The position numbers and the translations under genes are program-made. Positions 7,265-15,794 of a stretch of DNA of 38,353 nt are shown here, piece after piece. The stretch is from an uncultured Bacteroidia bacterium. GTDB lineage: Bacteria; Bacteroidota; Bacteroidia; Bacteroidales; Prolixibacteraceae. The DNA lies in the NCBI GenBank assembly GCA_903927965.1, contig CAIYPA010000099.1:1-38353 (forward strand), written 5' to 3'. The first letter of the stretch is position 1; each line of letters opens with the position of its first letter. A model generated the notes under the pieces. It saw only the letters and a list, made by a program, of their open reading frames with translations. It did no database searches and was not told where the DNA came from.

Positions 7265-8152
7265 TTACCAGGTTAAGATTTCAGTAGCTTGATTAATAAG
7301 TATATTCGTTTGGGGTAGAAAGGCTCTTTGACGGATTAATTCTTTCCAGACAGTAGGATGAGAATGACTTAATATTTCGAGCTTTAATGTATCAAGAGCT
7401 TTTTGTTTTTCAATTTCAAACGAAGATGTTAAATTAATATTAATCTCGCCTCTAGCATTAAATATCAAAGTATTAAAGTCAGGAGCGTTCTTTAAAGCCA
7501 CATACTTGGTAAGTTCAGAAAAGTACCACCTATGTGCGGCTTTTCGTTGCCTTACCAAATCTGCCCGTTCATTTAGCCCAAGCAATTCTTTCGTATATTT
7601 GGCTTTTTCATAATCCCGACCAGAAGTGTTCCTTTCTATAAATATATACTGTTGATTAAGAATGTCCAATTCCAAAAATGACATCGGGTCTTCTAGACGC
7701 TGATTGATAAAGACTGCATCATCATTGGAAGGAATAATATAAACGTTTGCTTGAGGGGTTATATCTTGAACTGTTGCGGACCCACTAGGATTAAAAATCA
7801 TAAAATTTTCACCTTTGTAATGTGTATTACATCTTCCACATGCAAACACATAGTTTGTCCAGACAAATGCCTTTTCAGGATATAGTCGCTTGGGATAAAT
7901 GTGTTCTATATCTGTGGCTTCATTGTGTTCACAGTAAACACATATCTGGACGCCAGAACACATATCGGTTAAAACTGATTTTACATCTGCAAAAGCTAAT
8001 TTCGCTGCAACACTGCCTGTTTTGCCGGCCCATTTGGTTTTTGCTTTTTTTGTTTTTGCTTCATAAGTTAACTCGCTGTCGATTTCGGTTTGAGCAGTTG
8101 CTAAATGAGCCAATGATGCAGACTTGAGATTCTTAGAGTTCAATTGTATCAT
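7265..8152 (-). CDS. ptuB: HNH endonuclease of a Septu-type defence pair (PtuB-like)
   Basis: This 295-aa protein has an HNH nuclease core in its first third: CVYC (C71, C74), DIEHIYPK (E83, H84), N100 in VWTNYVFACGRC, and CGRCN (C105, C108, N109). The two CxxC pairs form the structural zinc site, and H84 with N100/N109 form the HNH catalytic site. The layout and length match the PtuB/TIGR02646 group found in Septu systems and in retron-Ec78-type systems, where PtuB is the DNA-cutting effector controlled by the PtuA ATPase. The first codons overlap the end of ptuA by 20 nt, suggesting coupled translation. No reverse transcriptase or other retron part lies nearby, so I read this as a stand-alone Septu pair. 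The DNA looks AT-richer than flanking ovoA, consistent with transfer. Confidence 0.82.
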   Translation of the reverse strand: MIQLNSKNLKSASLAHLATAQTEIDSELTYEAKTKKAKTKWAGKTGSVAAKLAFADVKSVLTDMCSGVQICVYCEHNEATDIEHIYPKRLYPEKAFVWTNYVFACGRCNTHYKGENFMIFNPSGSATVQDITPQANVYIIPSNDDAVFINQRLEDPMSFLELDILNQQYIFIERNTSGRDYEKAKYTKELLGLNERADLVRQRKAAHRWYFSELTKYVALKNAPDFNTLIFNARGEININLTSSFEIEKQKALDTLKLEILSHSHPTVWKELIRQRAFLPQTNILINQATEILTW

Positions 8153-9404
8153 CTGGAGGGAATAAAGTTTGTAAATGGGTTAATTCGTCCTTTTCATCAG
8201 TATTTAGCTCAACAACTCTTTTTTTATTGCCCAGTACCACAAGCCTTTCTTTTTTTCTAACTGCCTCAATAGCTATCGTTATTCCTTTGCCAAAAATAGT
8301 TGTACCATAAGCATCCAATACATCTCCGTTAATCAATGAATTTCTATCAGCACCTACAATTTTGCCAGAAGGTAATTCAATACCTGGAGCTGCTAATCTC
8401 CATATACTGCCGTTCTCACAAGCCCTGCAAACCAATGGACTGTGTGTAGTGACTATAAACTGAATTTTTGGAAAATACTTTGTAAACCATTGTCCGATCC
8501 TTGTTTGCCAGGTTGGGTGCAAATGCGCATCAATTTCATCAATTAAAACAACACCTGGGAGATCGATAATCATTTCCCCTTTTCTTATATTTTCGAATAC
8601 TTTATCTTCATCATAAACCCTGATTAATTGTCTAATTAATTCGAATGTCATACTTAAAATAGACCTATAGCCATCACTTAGCTGATTAACAGATATTTTC
8701 ATTCCATTTCCATCTTCAAATATTACCCCATCAGAACTAACACTAAGCAGCTTTGTATTGTGGGGTAAAAAATCTTGAGAATTAATCAGGCTCTTTAAAT
8801 CATTTAAAATTTCTCCCGATTCCTTCCTTTCCAATAACTTGTAGTTCAATTTTACAAGCCATTCAATTGTCTCCGTCAAAGCCACATCCTCACCGAAGGC
8901 CGATAAATGGGAACCTAATTTGGGCTGGGAATAGAAAACTTTTGTCCATTCCGGGTTGCCTCCAGCAAATCTGCGGTAAGGTCCATATGCTGCAGAAAAC
9001 CACCCTTGTCCTCTGCCCCAATTACATTTGAATGGATCTACCTCAGGAGTTTTAATAGAAGATAATTCGACAATCTTATCGATACGTTTAAGTAGAATAA
9101 TATTAGCTACCAGCCATTTTTTCAATTTTGCCTGTCTGCCAGTATGCTTATCACAATCATGTTTCAAAATATCAAGTCTGATTCGGCCAACCTTTTTATT
9201 GTGCCTTAGCCAATCGCTCCAGTCAATTCTTAAACCCAACGCTTCCTCCGGGCCAACTAAGGCCAGTGCAATTGCCTTTATTACTGTTGATTTACCTGCA
9301 CCATTATCTCCGATAAGTACATGCCATCCAATTGGAGATTCAAATTCCATTCTGAACTCAGAAAGTGATCTAATATCATCAATTATTACTTTTTTAATAT
9401 ACAT
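8133..9404 (-). CDS. ptuA: AAA/ABC-type ATPase of a Septu-type defence pair (PtuA-like)
   Basis: This 423-aa protein is an SMC/ABC-like ATPase. It has Walker A GDNGAGKST (residues 32-40), a signature-like LSDGYRS, Walker B VVLIDEID (D289, E290) followed by AHLHPTW, and an H-loop in FIVTTHSPLVCRA. The short insert between Walker A and the signature and the absence of a TOPRIM domain separate it from OLD-family nucleases. The C-terminus (DVLDAYGTTIFG and onward) resembles the regulatory tail of PtuA-type ATPases. In characterised Septu systems the ATPase assembles with the HNH subunit and holds it in check until phage infection. The protein starts at MYIKKVIIDDIRSL, a normal opening for this family. 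It is 110 nt downstream of ovoA with no obvious promoter between them. Confidence 0.82.
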   Translation of the reverse strand: MYIKKVIIDDIRSLSEFRMEFESPIGWHVLIGDNGAGKSTVIKAIALALVGPEEALGLRIDWSDWLRHNKKVGRIRLDILKHDCDKHTGRQAKLKKWLVANIILLKRIDKIVELSSIKTPEVDPFKCNWGRGQGWFSAAYGPYRRFAGGNPEWTKVFYSQPKLGSHLSAFGEDVALTETIEWLVKLNYKLLERKESGEILNDLKSLINSQDFLPHNTKLLSVSSDGVIFEDGNGMKISVNQLSDGYRSILSMTFELIRQLIRVYDEDKVFENIRKGEMIIDLPGVVLIDEIDAHLHPTWQTRIGQWFTKYFPKIQFIVTTHSPLVCRACENGSIWRLAAPGIELPSGKIVGADRNSLINGDVLDAYGTTIFGKGITIAIEAVRKKERLVVLGNKKRVVELNTDEKDELTHLQTLFPPDDTIEL

Positions 9405-9514
9405 GATTTCTCAATTAATTTTACCACTTTGTTTTCTCTTTGGTCGTTGTGACTTCGCTATATCGGATTTTCACAACCTTAAATCCACCATGCTTCATGG
9501 AACTTCAAAAAATA

Positions 9515-11632
9515 TTACCATCCCTTCTTCTGCCACACCGACACTTCAATAGTATGGTAATTATATTTCCGCTTGTTGATGCGCCTGACAAGGGGCAATG
9601 TAATTGTATCGCCTATCTTTGTGAAAGTTTCGAAAAGTAGCAACGCAAGGTCGTCTTCGCCCCAGATCTGTTCACCGGCATCGCGGTGGCCACCCACCCA
9701 GTTTCCCTTCTTCGTGCATGTTTCGCTCCAGTCGTAACCAGTGGCAATGATCAACCTGCCACCATGGTTGATCCGTTTATGGACACCCTTCAGAAAATGG
9801 CGGGGATCGTACATCTGATCGAGGATATCGTTGATCAATACAAGGTCATAGCCCACAAAAATGGTCTTCATATTCGAGGCATCCGATTGTAGGAAAGTAA
9901 CCTTTCCGACCAGTTGATCAAATCCCAGTTTGTTGATATTTATTTGGTTGTACGAATAGAGTTCCCCTTCTTCAGGAAATACATAATTGAAACTTCCATT
10001 CTCCTGCAACTGGATCGGTACCCTGATGTTCCTGGCTGTGAAATCCAGACCTGTCACTTGATCGAACCCTTTGGCCATTTCCCATGTGGTACGGCCAGTG
10101 CGGCAACCAAGGTCCAAAGCATTTTTTCTGTTTTTGCCCGAATATTGGATCGCCAGTTCGGCGATTTGCTTGTAATAGTTGCTGACACCCAGAAAATCGG
10201 AGCCGTATTGCGATTCACAATGACGGATCACTTCAGGATCGGTCTCATAAACATCTTTAGGAATCACCACCTCATTGGGCGATTTGACATACCGGAATCC
10301 TGCATGTTGGTAAAAATGGCGGCGAAAGGCGTAACGAGCATCGGCAATGGCTTCGTTGCCTGTCGAGATCCACGACCCTCCCTTGATCAGGTTGTGCTTG
10401 GTATCGAAAGTTGGCGTCGAAAAGTCGTCGTAAACCGGATGGATCTTAAACCCTTCAAATCCGTTTATGGGTGTTTCGGTCCATTGCCAGACATTCCCAA
10501 CAAGGTCGTAAAAATCACCAAATTGGAACATGTCAACCGGGCAGGGACTTTGGAAATGTTCCATATTGATGTTCCCCGGAGCTTTGTCCCAAAAAGGTTG
10601 ATCTGGGATATTCGCATTCCGGTACAATATAAACCATTCATCTTCGGAAGGGAGCCGGATCGGCAATCCTGTCTGTTCCGATTTCCAGTTGCAAAATGCC
10701 TTCGCTTCGAGGTAGTTGATTTCGACTGGCCAGTTCCAAGGCATCCCGATCTCATTGAAAACCAACCTCAACTTCCATTCGTCACCCTCTTTGCTCCAGA
10801 ACAAGGGATGTTGCGCCTCTTTATAAGTTTTCCAATTCCATCCCTCTTCTGTCCAGTAACCCTGATGGTTATATCCCCCGGCTTCGACAAACTGAAGAAA
10901 TTCACCATTGGAACAAAGGTATTTTGAGGCTTCAAAAGGTTGTACATCCGCTTCGTGAACGCCATATTCATTGTCCCAGCCATAAAGTGGGTCGTTGAAA
11001 AGTTTCCCGATCTTTAAAAGTTGTCCGGCAACGGGTATCAACAAATTTTCGGGGGCAGGTGCTGCTTCGGAACAAATATTCCAGCAGTCGATGGGTTTCA
11101 AATATTCCAGGGGAACCTGGCGCATCAAAACAGAAGAGGTTTCAATATGGATCCGTTCGTGCTCGATCCCCATCAGGATGATCCAGAAAGGGTTGTCCCA
11201 ACCAATGGGGAGGTAAAGTGGCATATTCCTGATCAACTGGTCAATGGCTTCCCTGGCTTTGTCACGGTATTCCTTGACTTCTGCAACTGTTGGCCAGTCG
11301 TAATGGCTTGTGTTCAAATCGTCCCACGACATCTCGTCAACACCAATGGCAAACATCGACTCAAACCGGGGATCGATCCTCTCATTAATTATCTTGCTAA
11401 CAATTAGTTTGTTGATAAAGAATGTCGCAGTATGCCCATAATAGAAAATCATCGGATGGCGTAAGGGGTCAGCTTTACGGTACATCGCCGACTGATCGGC
11501 AAACGCTTCGAACAACTGTTCGTCAAGGTCAAATGTCTTGTGAAAGTAGTCAAGGATTTCGATCCTTTTTTCTTCAGGTTTACCTTCGTTTAAGATTGGG
11601 GTCTTTGTGTTAAAGAGCGATTGATGGTTCAT
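9515..11632 (-). CDS. ovoA: Ovothiol synthase OvoA: 5-histidylcysteine sulfoxide synthase plus N-methyltransferase
   Basis: This 705-aa, three-part enzyme makes ovothiol A. Residues about 30-190 form a DinB-like helical domain with the iron ligands H158-E-R-I-H162-I-E164 (HX3HXE). Residues about 215-460 are an FGE-sulfatase/EgtB-like domain, with SKYLCSNGEFLQF, GNVWQWTETP and IKGGSWISTGNEA. Residues about 480-705 form a SAM methyltransferase with motif DLGCRTGRT near residue 500. Known OvoA enzymes use iron and oxygen to join cysteine sulfur to histidine, and the C-terminal domain N-methylates the 4-mercaptohistidine. The sulfoxide lyase OvoB (a PLP enzyme) is not in the window. It is the first gene of the leftward run that continues into ptuA. 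Full length and all motifs argue for function. Confidence 0.92.
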   Translation of the reverse strand: MNHQSLFNTKTPILNEGKPEEKRIEILDYFHKTFDLDEQLFEAFADQSAMYRKADPLRHPMIFYYGHTATFFINKLIVSKIINERIDPRFESMFAIGVDEMSWDDLNTSHYDWPTVAEVKEYRDKAREAIDQLIRNMPLYLPIGWDNPFWIILMGIEHERIHIETSSVLMRQVPLEYLKPIDCWNICSEAAPAPENLLIPVAGQLLKIGKLFNDPLYGWDNEYGVHEADVQPFEASKYLCSNGEFLQFVEAGGYNHQGYWTEEGWNWKTYKEAQHPLFWSKEGDEWKLRLVFNEIGMPWNWPVEINYLEAKAFCNWKSEQTGLPIRLPSEDEWFILYRNANIPDQPFWDKAPGNINMEHFQSPCPVDMFQFGDFYDLVGNVWQWTETPINGFEGFKIHPVYDDFSTPTFDTKHNLIKGGSWISTGNEAIADARYAFRRHFYQHAGFRYVKSPNEVVIPKDVYETDPEVIRHCESQYGSDFLGVSNYYKQIAELAIQYSGKNRKNALDLGCRTGRTTWEMAKGFDQVTGLDFTARNIRVPIQLQENGSFNYVFPEEGELYSYNQININKLGFDQLVGKVTFLQSDASNMKTIFVGYDLVLINDILDQMYDPRHFLKGVHKRINHGGRLIIATGYDWSETCTKKGNWVGGHRDAGEQIWGEDDLALLLFETFTKIGDTITLPLVRRINKRKYNYHTIEVSVWQKKGW

Positions 11633-11690
11633 ATCATAAGGTATTATAGTTTACTTTGACCGCATGTTTGAAATCAGCGGAATTCAATTT

Positions 11691-11698
11691 CAAAAGTA
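11691..11698 (-). promoter_or_regulatory. -7 box candidate for ovoA
   Basis: Read leftward, TACTTTTG fits TAnnTTTG exactly and lies 59 nt before the ovoA start codon in the divergent region shared with the ferredoxin-like gene. A TTTTTG stretch lies 24 nt further upstream, longer than the usual spacing for -33. Confidence 0.4.
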
Positions 11699-11801
11699 AG
11701 AAATCATTCTGTTAACTAACCTCAAAAATCCTCATTTTTTTAAACCGATTACAATTTGTAGATTTATTTAATTTTAACCGACAGAAAGATCTTTCCGATT
11801 T

Positions 11802-12530
11802 ATGACTCATTATCAAATAATTAGGAAGCCCATCGTTATCCTTACAGCACTATTGTTTCATGTGCTGCTCATTTTTCATTTGCTTTTTTCACCGGTTATT
11901 ATCGTGGTCGCCTCCCAAAATGGGATCATCAATGCAAGTTTTGTTGCCTTCCTTGTCATATTCTGTTTATTGCTTTTTTTTGGAAGGGCATATTGTTCAT
12001 GGTTTTGCCCGGGCTGCGGTATCCAGGAAGTCGTTTCAATTTTTGTCAAACGAAAAGCTAAATCGGGCAAAGCCAATTACATCAAATACTTCATTTTCAC
12101 AATATGGATGGGGTTCATTGTGGTGGGTTACCTGATCAATGGGATCCATCAGGTCGATCTTGCTTTTGGGATAGCCAATATTACTGTCATGCGGAAAATC
12201 ATCCTTACGGTGGGCGCATTCTTGATCATTGTCCCCCTTACAGCTATTTTTGGTCGGTTTGCTTCCTGCAAGTACATTTGCTGGCAAGCACCGTTTATGA
12301 TCCTGGGCACTGCAATCCGTGATTATTTTCACCTTCGCGGATTGCGGTTGAAAGTGGTAAAAGAGAATTGCACTAACTGTGGCAACTGCAATATTGGATG
12401 CCCGATGGATATCGATGTGATGGCCAAAGTGAAGTCGGGAAATATGCAGGATCATGAATGTATCCTTTGCGGAAATTGCATCGATGGATGTAAACAGAAG
12501 GTAATAAAATATAATGTTGAGAGAGATTAA
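11802..12530 (+). CDS. Membrane-bound 4Fe-4S protein (NapH/CcoG-like)
   Basis: This 242-aa protein has about four or five hydrophobic helices in its first 165 residues. They carry a membrane-proximal Cys motif CSWFCPGCG (C65, C69, C72) and a second CKYICW near residue 155. A C-terminal double ferredoxin domain follows: C190xxC193xxC196xxxC200P and C220xxC223xxC226xxxC230. This layout is that of NapH/CcoG/RdxA-type proteins, which pass electrons at the membrane or serve in metal-centre assembly. It lacks the C-terminal Ig-like domain of full CcoG, and no nap or cco genes are adjacent, so the partner is unknown. It is divergent from ovoA and followed after 141 nt by a gene with its own promoter, so it appears monocistronic. 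Confidence 0.85.
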   Translation: MTHYQIIRKPIVILTALLFHVLLIFHLLFSPVIIVVASQNGIINASFVAFLVIFCLLLFFGRAYCSWFCPGCGIQEVVSIFVKRKAKSGKANYIKYFIFTIWMGFIVVGYLINGIHQVDLAFGIANITVMRKIILTVGAFLIIVPLTAIFGRFASCKYICWQAPFMILGTAIRDYFHLRGLRLKVVKENCTNCGNCNIGCPMDIDVMAKVKSGNMQDHECILCGNCIDGCKQKVIKYNVERD

Positions 12531-12615
12531 TCGACAACATGGTTTTGGTTCATTGGCCATTTGTATTTTTGTTGTTTATATTTCTCCAAAAAGTTTCCTC
12601 TTTTGCTCCTTTGTT

Positions 12616-12623
12616 TACTTTTG
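12616..12623 (+). promoter_or_regulatory. -7 box candidate for the J-domain gene
   Basis: TACTTTTG followed by C matches the Bacteroidetes -7 consensus and lies 49 nt before the ATG at 12672. The -33 region (AAAGTTTCC) is only a weak match to TTTG. Confidence 0.45.
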
Positions 12624-12671
12624 CATTCTGGGTGATTCACAAATTGTTGAACGACGTTAAAAATAGATGCA

Positions 12672-13829
12672 ATGCAGACTTTATTCGGCGAAATGGAGGA
12701 GAAAAAAGATAAGGTTTTGAAAATCAAGGCGACCGGACAAAAGGTTTTGTCGAAAAACCAACAGTTGTTCAATAACCTGACCAATCGGATCGAATTCCTT
12801 GAAAAGGATATTGTCCTTGAAGAGAAAAGGTTGACAAGACTTTTACAGGTTTATAGTAAAAAGGTCCAGCCATTCCAAATGATTATAGCCCAAACAAGAT
12901 TGGATCTGGCCATGACCATCGACAAAGCGACATTGACCCATAAATTTACCAAAAATCAGTTGTCCAATATCGGCGATACCATCGTCGAGTTGTGCGATGA
13001 TTCTTTTGCGGAACTGGAACCGACCCCCGAACAGGAAGCGATGTACGACAAATGGGCTGATATTCCGTATAAGGATGAATTGGAGATGGATATCTCTGAA
13101 ACGAAGGACATGTTCTCGAATTTGATCAATGACCTTTTTGGGGTGGATATTAACCTGGAAGGGTTTGAACCAGGCTCAGAGAGTTTCCAGGACCTTGAGG
13201 AAAAAATCAGGGCACAGATGGACGAGGCGCGGCAAAACCAACAACAGCAACAGCAACGGCCACGGAAAAAAACGAAAAAACAACAGGAAAAGGAAGATGC
13301 CCTCAAAGCAGAGGAAGAGCTGAAAACGAAAAGCATCCGGAGTATTTATATCACCCTCGCCAAAATTTTGCACCCTGATACAGAAACAGATGCTGAAAAA
13401 AAGCTTGAAAAGGAAGAGCTGATGAAAAAAGTGACCGTTGCCTACGACCAGAAGGACCTGACCACTTTGCTGAAGTTGGAAATGGAATGGGTGCACAAAA
13501 CCTCGGAACACCTTGAAAAACTGACCGAAGACAAACTAAGAATCTACATTTCGCACCTTAAGCAGCAGGTAATGGAGCTTCAGAATGAGCGGATGCAATT
13601 GGTTTATCATCCACGCTATGAACCGATTCTCGATTATGTACGCCTTTCGGAAAATTATGCGGTCAACAAGATTTCGAAAGATGGAAAAGAGTTGAAATTA
13701 ATATTGGATACCCTCAATGAACACATTTTGTTTTTTAAGAGACCTGACGCAAAAAAATCAATCGTAAAGTTCTGCAAGGATTATTGTGAACCGGAAGATG
13801 ATTATGATGATATTTGGGGCGGCTTTTGA
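12672..13829 (+). CDS. J-domain-containing protein
   Basis: This 385-aa cytoplasmic protein is strongly charged and mostly helical. Residues 25-55 (NNLTNRIEFLEKDIVLEEKR) look like coiled coil. About residues 190-220 are low-complexity, with a Q-run then Arg/Lys-rich sequence. At about residues 225-275 lies a J-domain-like module, IRSIYITLAKILHPDTETD...KVTVAYDQKDL. The HPD triplet near residue 234 sits after a basic helix II and before a helix III containing AYDQKDL, as in DnaJ. J-domains stimulate DnaK ATPase through HPD. There is no Gly/Phe or zinc-finger region, so this is a class III J-protein whose client is unknown. A C-terminal acidic patch (DDYDDIW) is notable. It is followed 44 nt later by the DUF4139 gene. 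Confidence 0.75.
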   Translation: MQTLFGEMEEKKDKVLKIKATGQKVLSKNQQLFNNLTNRIEFLEKDIVLEEKRLTRLLQVYSKKVQPFQMIIAQTRLDLAMTIDKATLTHKFTKNQLSNIGDTIVELCDDSFAELEPTPEQEAMYDKWADIPYKDELEMDISETKDMFSNLINDLFGVDINLEGFEPGSESFQDLEEKIRAQMDEARQNQQQQQQRPRKKTKKQQEKEDALKAEEELKTKSIRSIYITLAKILHPDTETDAEKKLEKEELMKKVTVAYDQKDLTTLLKLEMEWVHKTSEHLEKLTEDKLRIYISHLKQQVMELQNERMQLVYHPRYEPILDYVRLSENYAVNKISKDGKELKLILDTLNEHILFFKRPDAKKSIVKFCKDYCEPEDDYDDIWGGF

Positions 13830-13873
13830 ATCTTTGATACTCAATATAACTTGCTGTTAATAAATATAAACAC

Positions 13874-15745
13874 ATGAAAATCCCGTTCAGTTTGATCTTT
13901 TTTTTCCTATTTCTTGAAGTGTTTGCACAGGAAAAAAAGGAAATCATAGTGGAAACCAATGTCGGCGAGGCAACTGTATTTATCCATGGTGCCCAGGTGA
14001 CCCGTAAAAAGACAGTGGAAGTGGGCACGGGTAAATCGGTATTGAAATTTGTTGGTTGTTCCCCCTATATGGATTCAAAAAGTGTTCAGGTAAAGGCCAA
14101 CGGCGATGTGATGGTCTTGTCGGTTAACCATCAGTTTAATTATCAGGACAGCACATCGCGTTCCAGGGAGTTGGTAGAGCTTGGAAAGCGCTTAACGATC
14201 CTCGATGACAAACAGAAAATTGAGCACGCCAACCTTGAAATAATCAACGAAGAGTTGTCATTTCTCAAAGAAAACAGGGTCATAGGCGGCAAAAATCAGG
14301 AAGTCAGCCTGAACAGCCTGAAAGAGACAGGCAATTTCTACCGCGAAAGGACTACTGCCCTGAAAATGAAGGAAATTGAGATCAACAAGACACTTCAAAA
14401 TTTAAATACCGAAATTGCCGCAATCGAAAACCAGATCAAACAAATTGGATCAATCAAACAAATACCTGTGAGTGAGGTAATTATAAAAATTGATTCAAAA
14501 GTTACGACAAAATGCGACTTTGAACTTTCCTATTTCGTGAACAATGTGGGGTGGAACCCTTCCTACGACATCAGGGCAAAGAGCATCGATGAACCAATCG
14601 AACTGATCTACAAAGCGAATATTCACCAAAATACAAAAGAGGAATGGAAGAATGTGAAACTCAGGTTATCCTCTGCCAACCCAAACTCAGGAAGTGTCGC
14701 TCCCCAATTGCAGACCTATTTCCTCAACTACAACTCAAGGCCACCCAGGTACAGTAACTTAAGCAACCAGGTTACAGGGCGGGTGATGGATGGTACGACC
14801 AACGAGCCTTTGCCGGGCGCGACAATTACCATTCGTGGGTCATCTTTGGGAACTGTCACGGATGCAGGTGGAAATTATTCATTGGCGGTCCCAAACAGCA
14901 ACAGCGAAATGGTCATCTCTTTTATTGGATTTGAATCCCAAACCATACCTGCCAACAGTGAAGTCATCAATGTTTCACTTCAACCCTCTACTCTAAGTTT
15001 AGATGAGGTTGTTGTAGTAGGTTATGGAGTACAAAGCAAATCCGGTTCAATGGATAAAGCGCTGAAAAGCAAGGTTTCTGGAATGAAAACCACGGGTGCT
15101 ACCAGCATTGCGGTCCCTGTTGTTCAGGTTGAAAACCAAACCTCTGTCGAATTTGAAATCAAAACACCTTATACAATCAATTCCGACAACAAGAACATTT
15201 CGGTCGATATTGACCATTACAACCTCGATGTCGATTATGAATATTATTGTGTTCCCAAAGTTGACAAAGATGCCTTTTTGTTGGCAAACATTAAAGATTG
15301 GGAAAAGCTGAACCTGCTTGAAGGGGAGGCCAATATCTTTTTTGAGAATACCTATGTCGGGAAATCAATTTTAGATGTGAGGTACGTTACCGACACATTG
15401 AGCCTGTCGTTGGGAAGGGATCGGAGTGTCAATGTCAAAAGGGAAAAGATTAAAGATTTGATTACCAGGCAATTCCTTGGAAATAAAAAAGAGGAATCCA
15501 GGGCCTGGCAGATCAGTGTCAAAAACAATAAAAAACTTCCGATCCATATGGTCTTATTTGATCAGGTCCCGGTTTCAACAAATGAAGACATTGAAGTGAC
15601 CACGGAAAATATTTCGGGTGCTGCTTTGAATAAGGAAAAAGGTGAAGTGAAATGGAATTTCGACCTTGAACCAGCGGCCAAAAAAGATCTGGTACTCAAA
15701 TATAAAGTTAAATACCCTAAGGATAAGGTTTTAAATATTGAATAA
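13874..15745 (+). CDS. DUF4139 (MuiA-like) protein with inserted carboxypeptidase-regulatory-like domain
   Basis: This 623-aa protein has a signal peptide (MKIPFSLIFFFLFLEVFAQ). Next comes a DUF4140-like N-terminal beta region (TNVGEATVFIHGAQVTRKKTV), a coiled coil at about residues 95-200, and a DUF4139 domain starting at VNNVGWNPSYDIRA. DUF4139 is interrupted at about residues 297-385 by a CarboxypepD_reg-like Ig fold (VTGRVMDGTTNEPLPGATITI...FIGFESQT) that ends in LDEVVVVGYG, the sequence usual at the start of SusC/TonB-dependent receptors. DUF4139 resumes and ends at KYKVKYPKDKV. The insertion is in frame and has the same base composition as its surroundings. The MuiA-like name reflects family annotation only; the function is not known. 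The stop codon lies inside the long palindrome at 15741-15794. Confidence 0.85.
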   Translation: MKIPFSLIFFFLFLEVFAQEKKEIIVETNVGEATVFIHGAQVTRKKTVEVGTGKSVLKFVGCSPYMDSKSVQVKANGDVMVLSVNHQFNYQDSTSRSRELVELGKRLTILDDKQKIEHANLEIINEELSFLKENRVIGGKNQEVSLNSLKETGNFYRERTTALKMKEIEINKTLQNLNTEIAAIENQIKQIGSIKQIPVSEVIIKIDSKVTTKCDFELSYFVNNVGWNPSYDIRAKSIDEPIELIYKANIHQNTKEEWKNVKLRLSSANPNSGSVAPQLQTYFLNYNSRPPRYSNLSNQVTGRVMDGTTNEPLPGATITIRGSSLGTVTDAGGNYSLAVPNSNSEMVISFIGFESQTIPANSEVINVSLQPSTLSLDEVVVVGYGVQSKSGSMDKALKSKVSGMKTTGATSIAVPVVQVENQTSVEFEIKTPYTINSDNKNISVDIDHYNLDVDYEYYCVPKVDKDAFLLANIKDWEKLNLLEGEANIFFENTYVGKSILDVRYVTDTLSLSLGRDRSVNVKREKIKDLITRQFLGNKKEESRAWQISVKNNKKLPIHMVLFDQVPVSTNEDIEVTTENISGAALNKEKGEVKWNFDLEPAAKKDLVLKYKVKYPKDKVLNIE

Positions 15746-15794
15746 TTTTATGAATTCCCCATGGCTGAAGCCATGGGGAATTCATAAAATTATT
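15741..15794. terminator. Perfect 26-bp-arm palindrome, likely bidirectional terminator
   Basis: The left arm (15741-15766) and right arm (15769-15794) are exact reverse complements around a central GA. The core reads GAATTCCCCATGGCT and its complement, flanked by A/T-rich ends (AATAATTTTAT / ATAAAATTATT). The TAA of the DUF4139 gene (15743-15745) and of murQ (15790-15792) both lie in the arms. A GC core with T-rich flanks on either strand fits a shared terminator for the two convergent genes. Confidence 0.7.

Noticed and set aside
7265-9404. Retron-Ec78-type system
   Set aside because: The HNH and ATPase proteins match retron-associated PtuA/PtuB as well as Septu, but no reverse transcriptase or msr/msd-like sequence is adjacent on either side.
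9914-10927. 337-codon rightward open frame opposite ovoA
   Set aside because: It lies wholly antisense to ovoA, whose motifs are unambiguous. Its translation has no recognisable domain.
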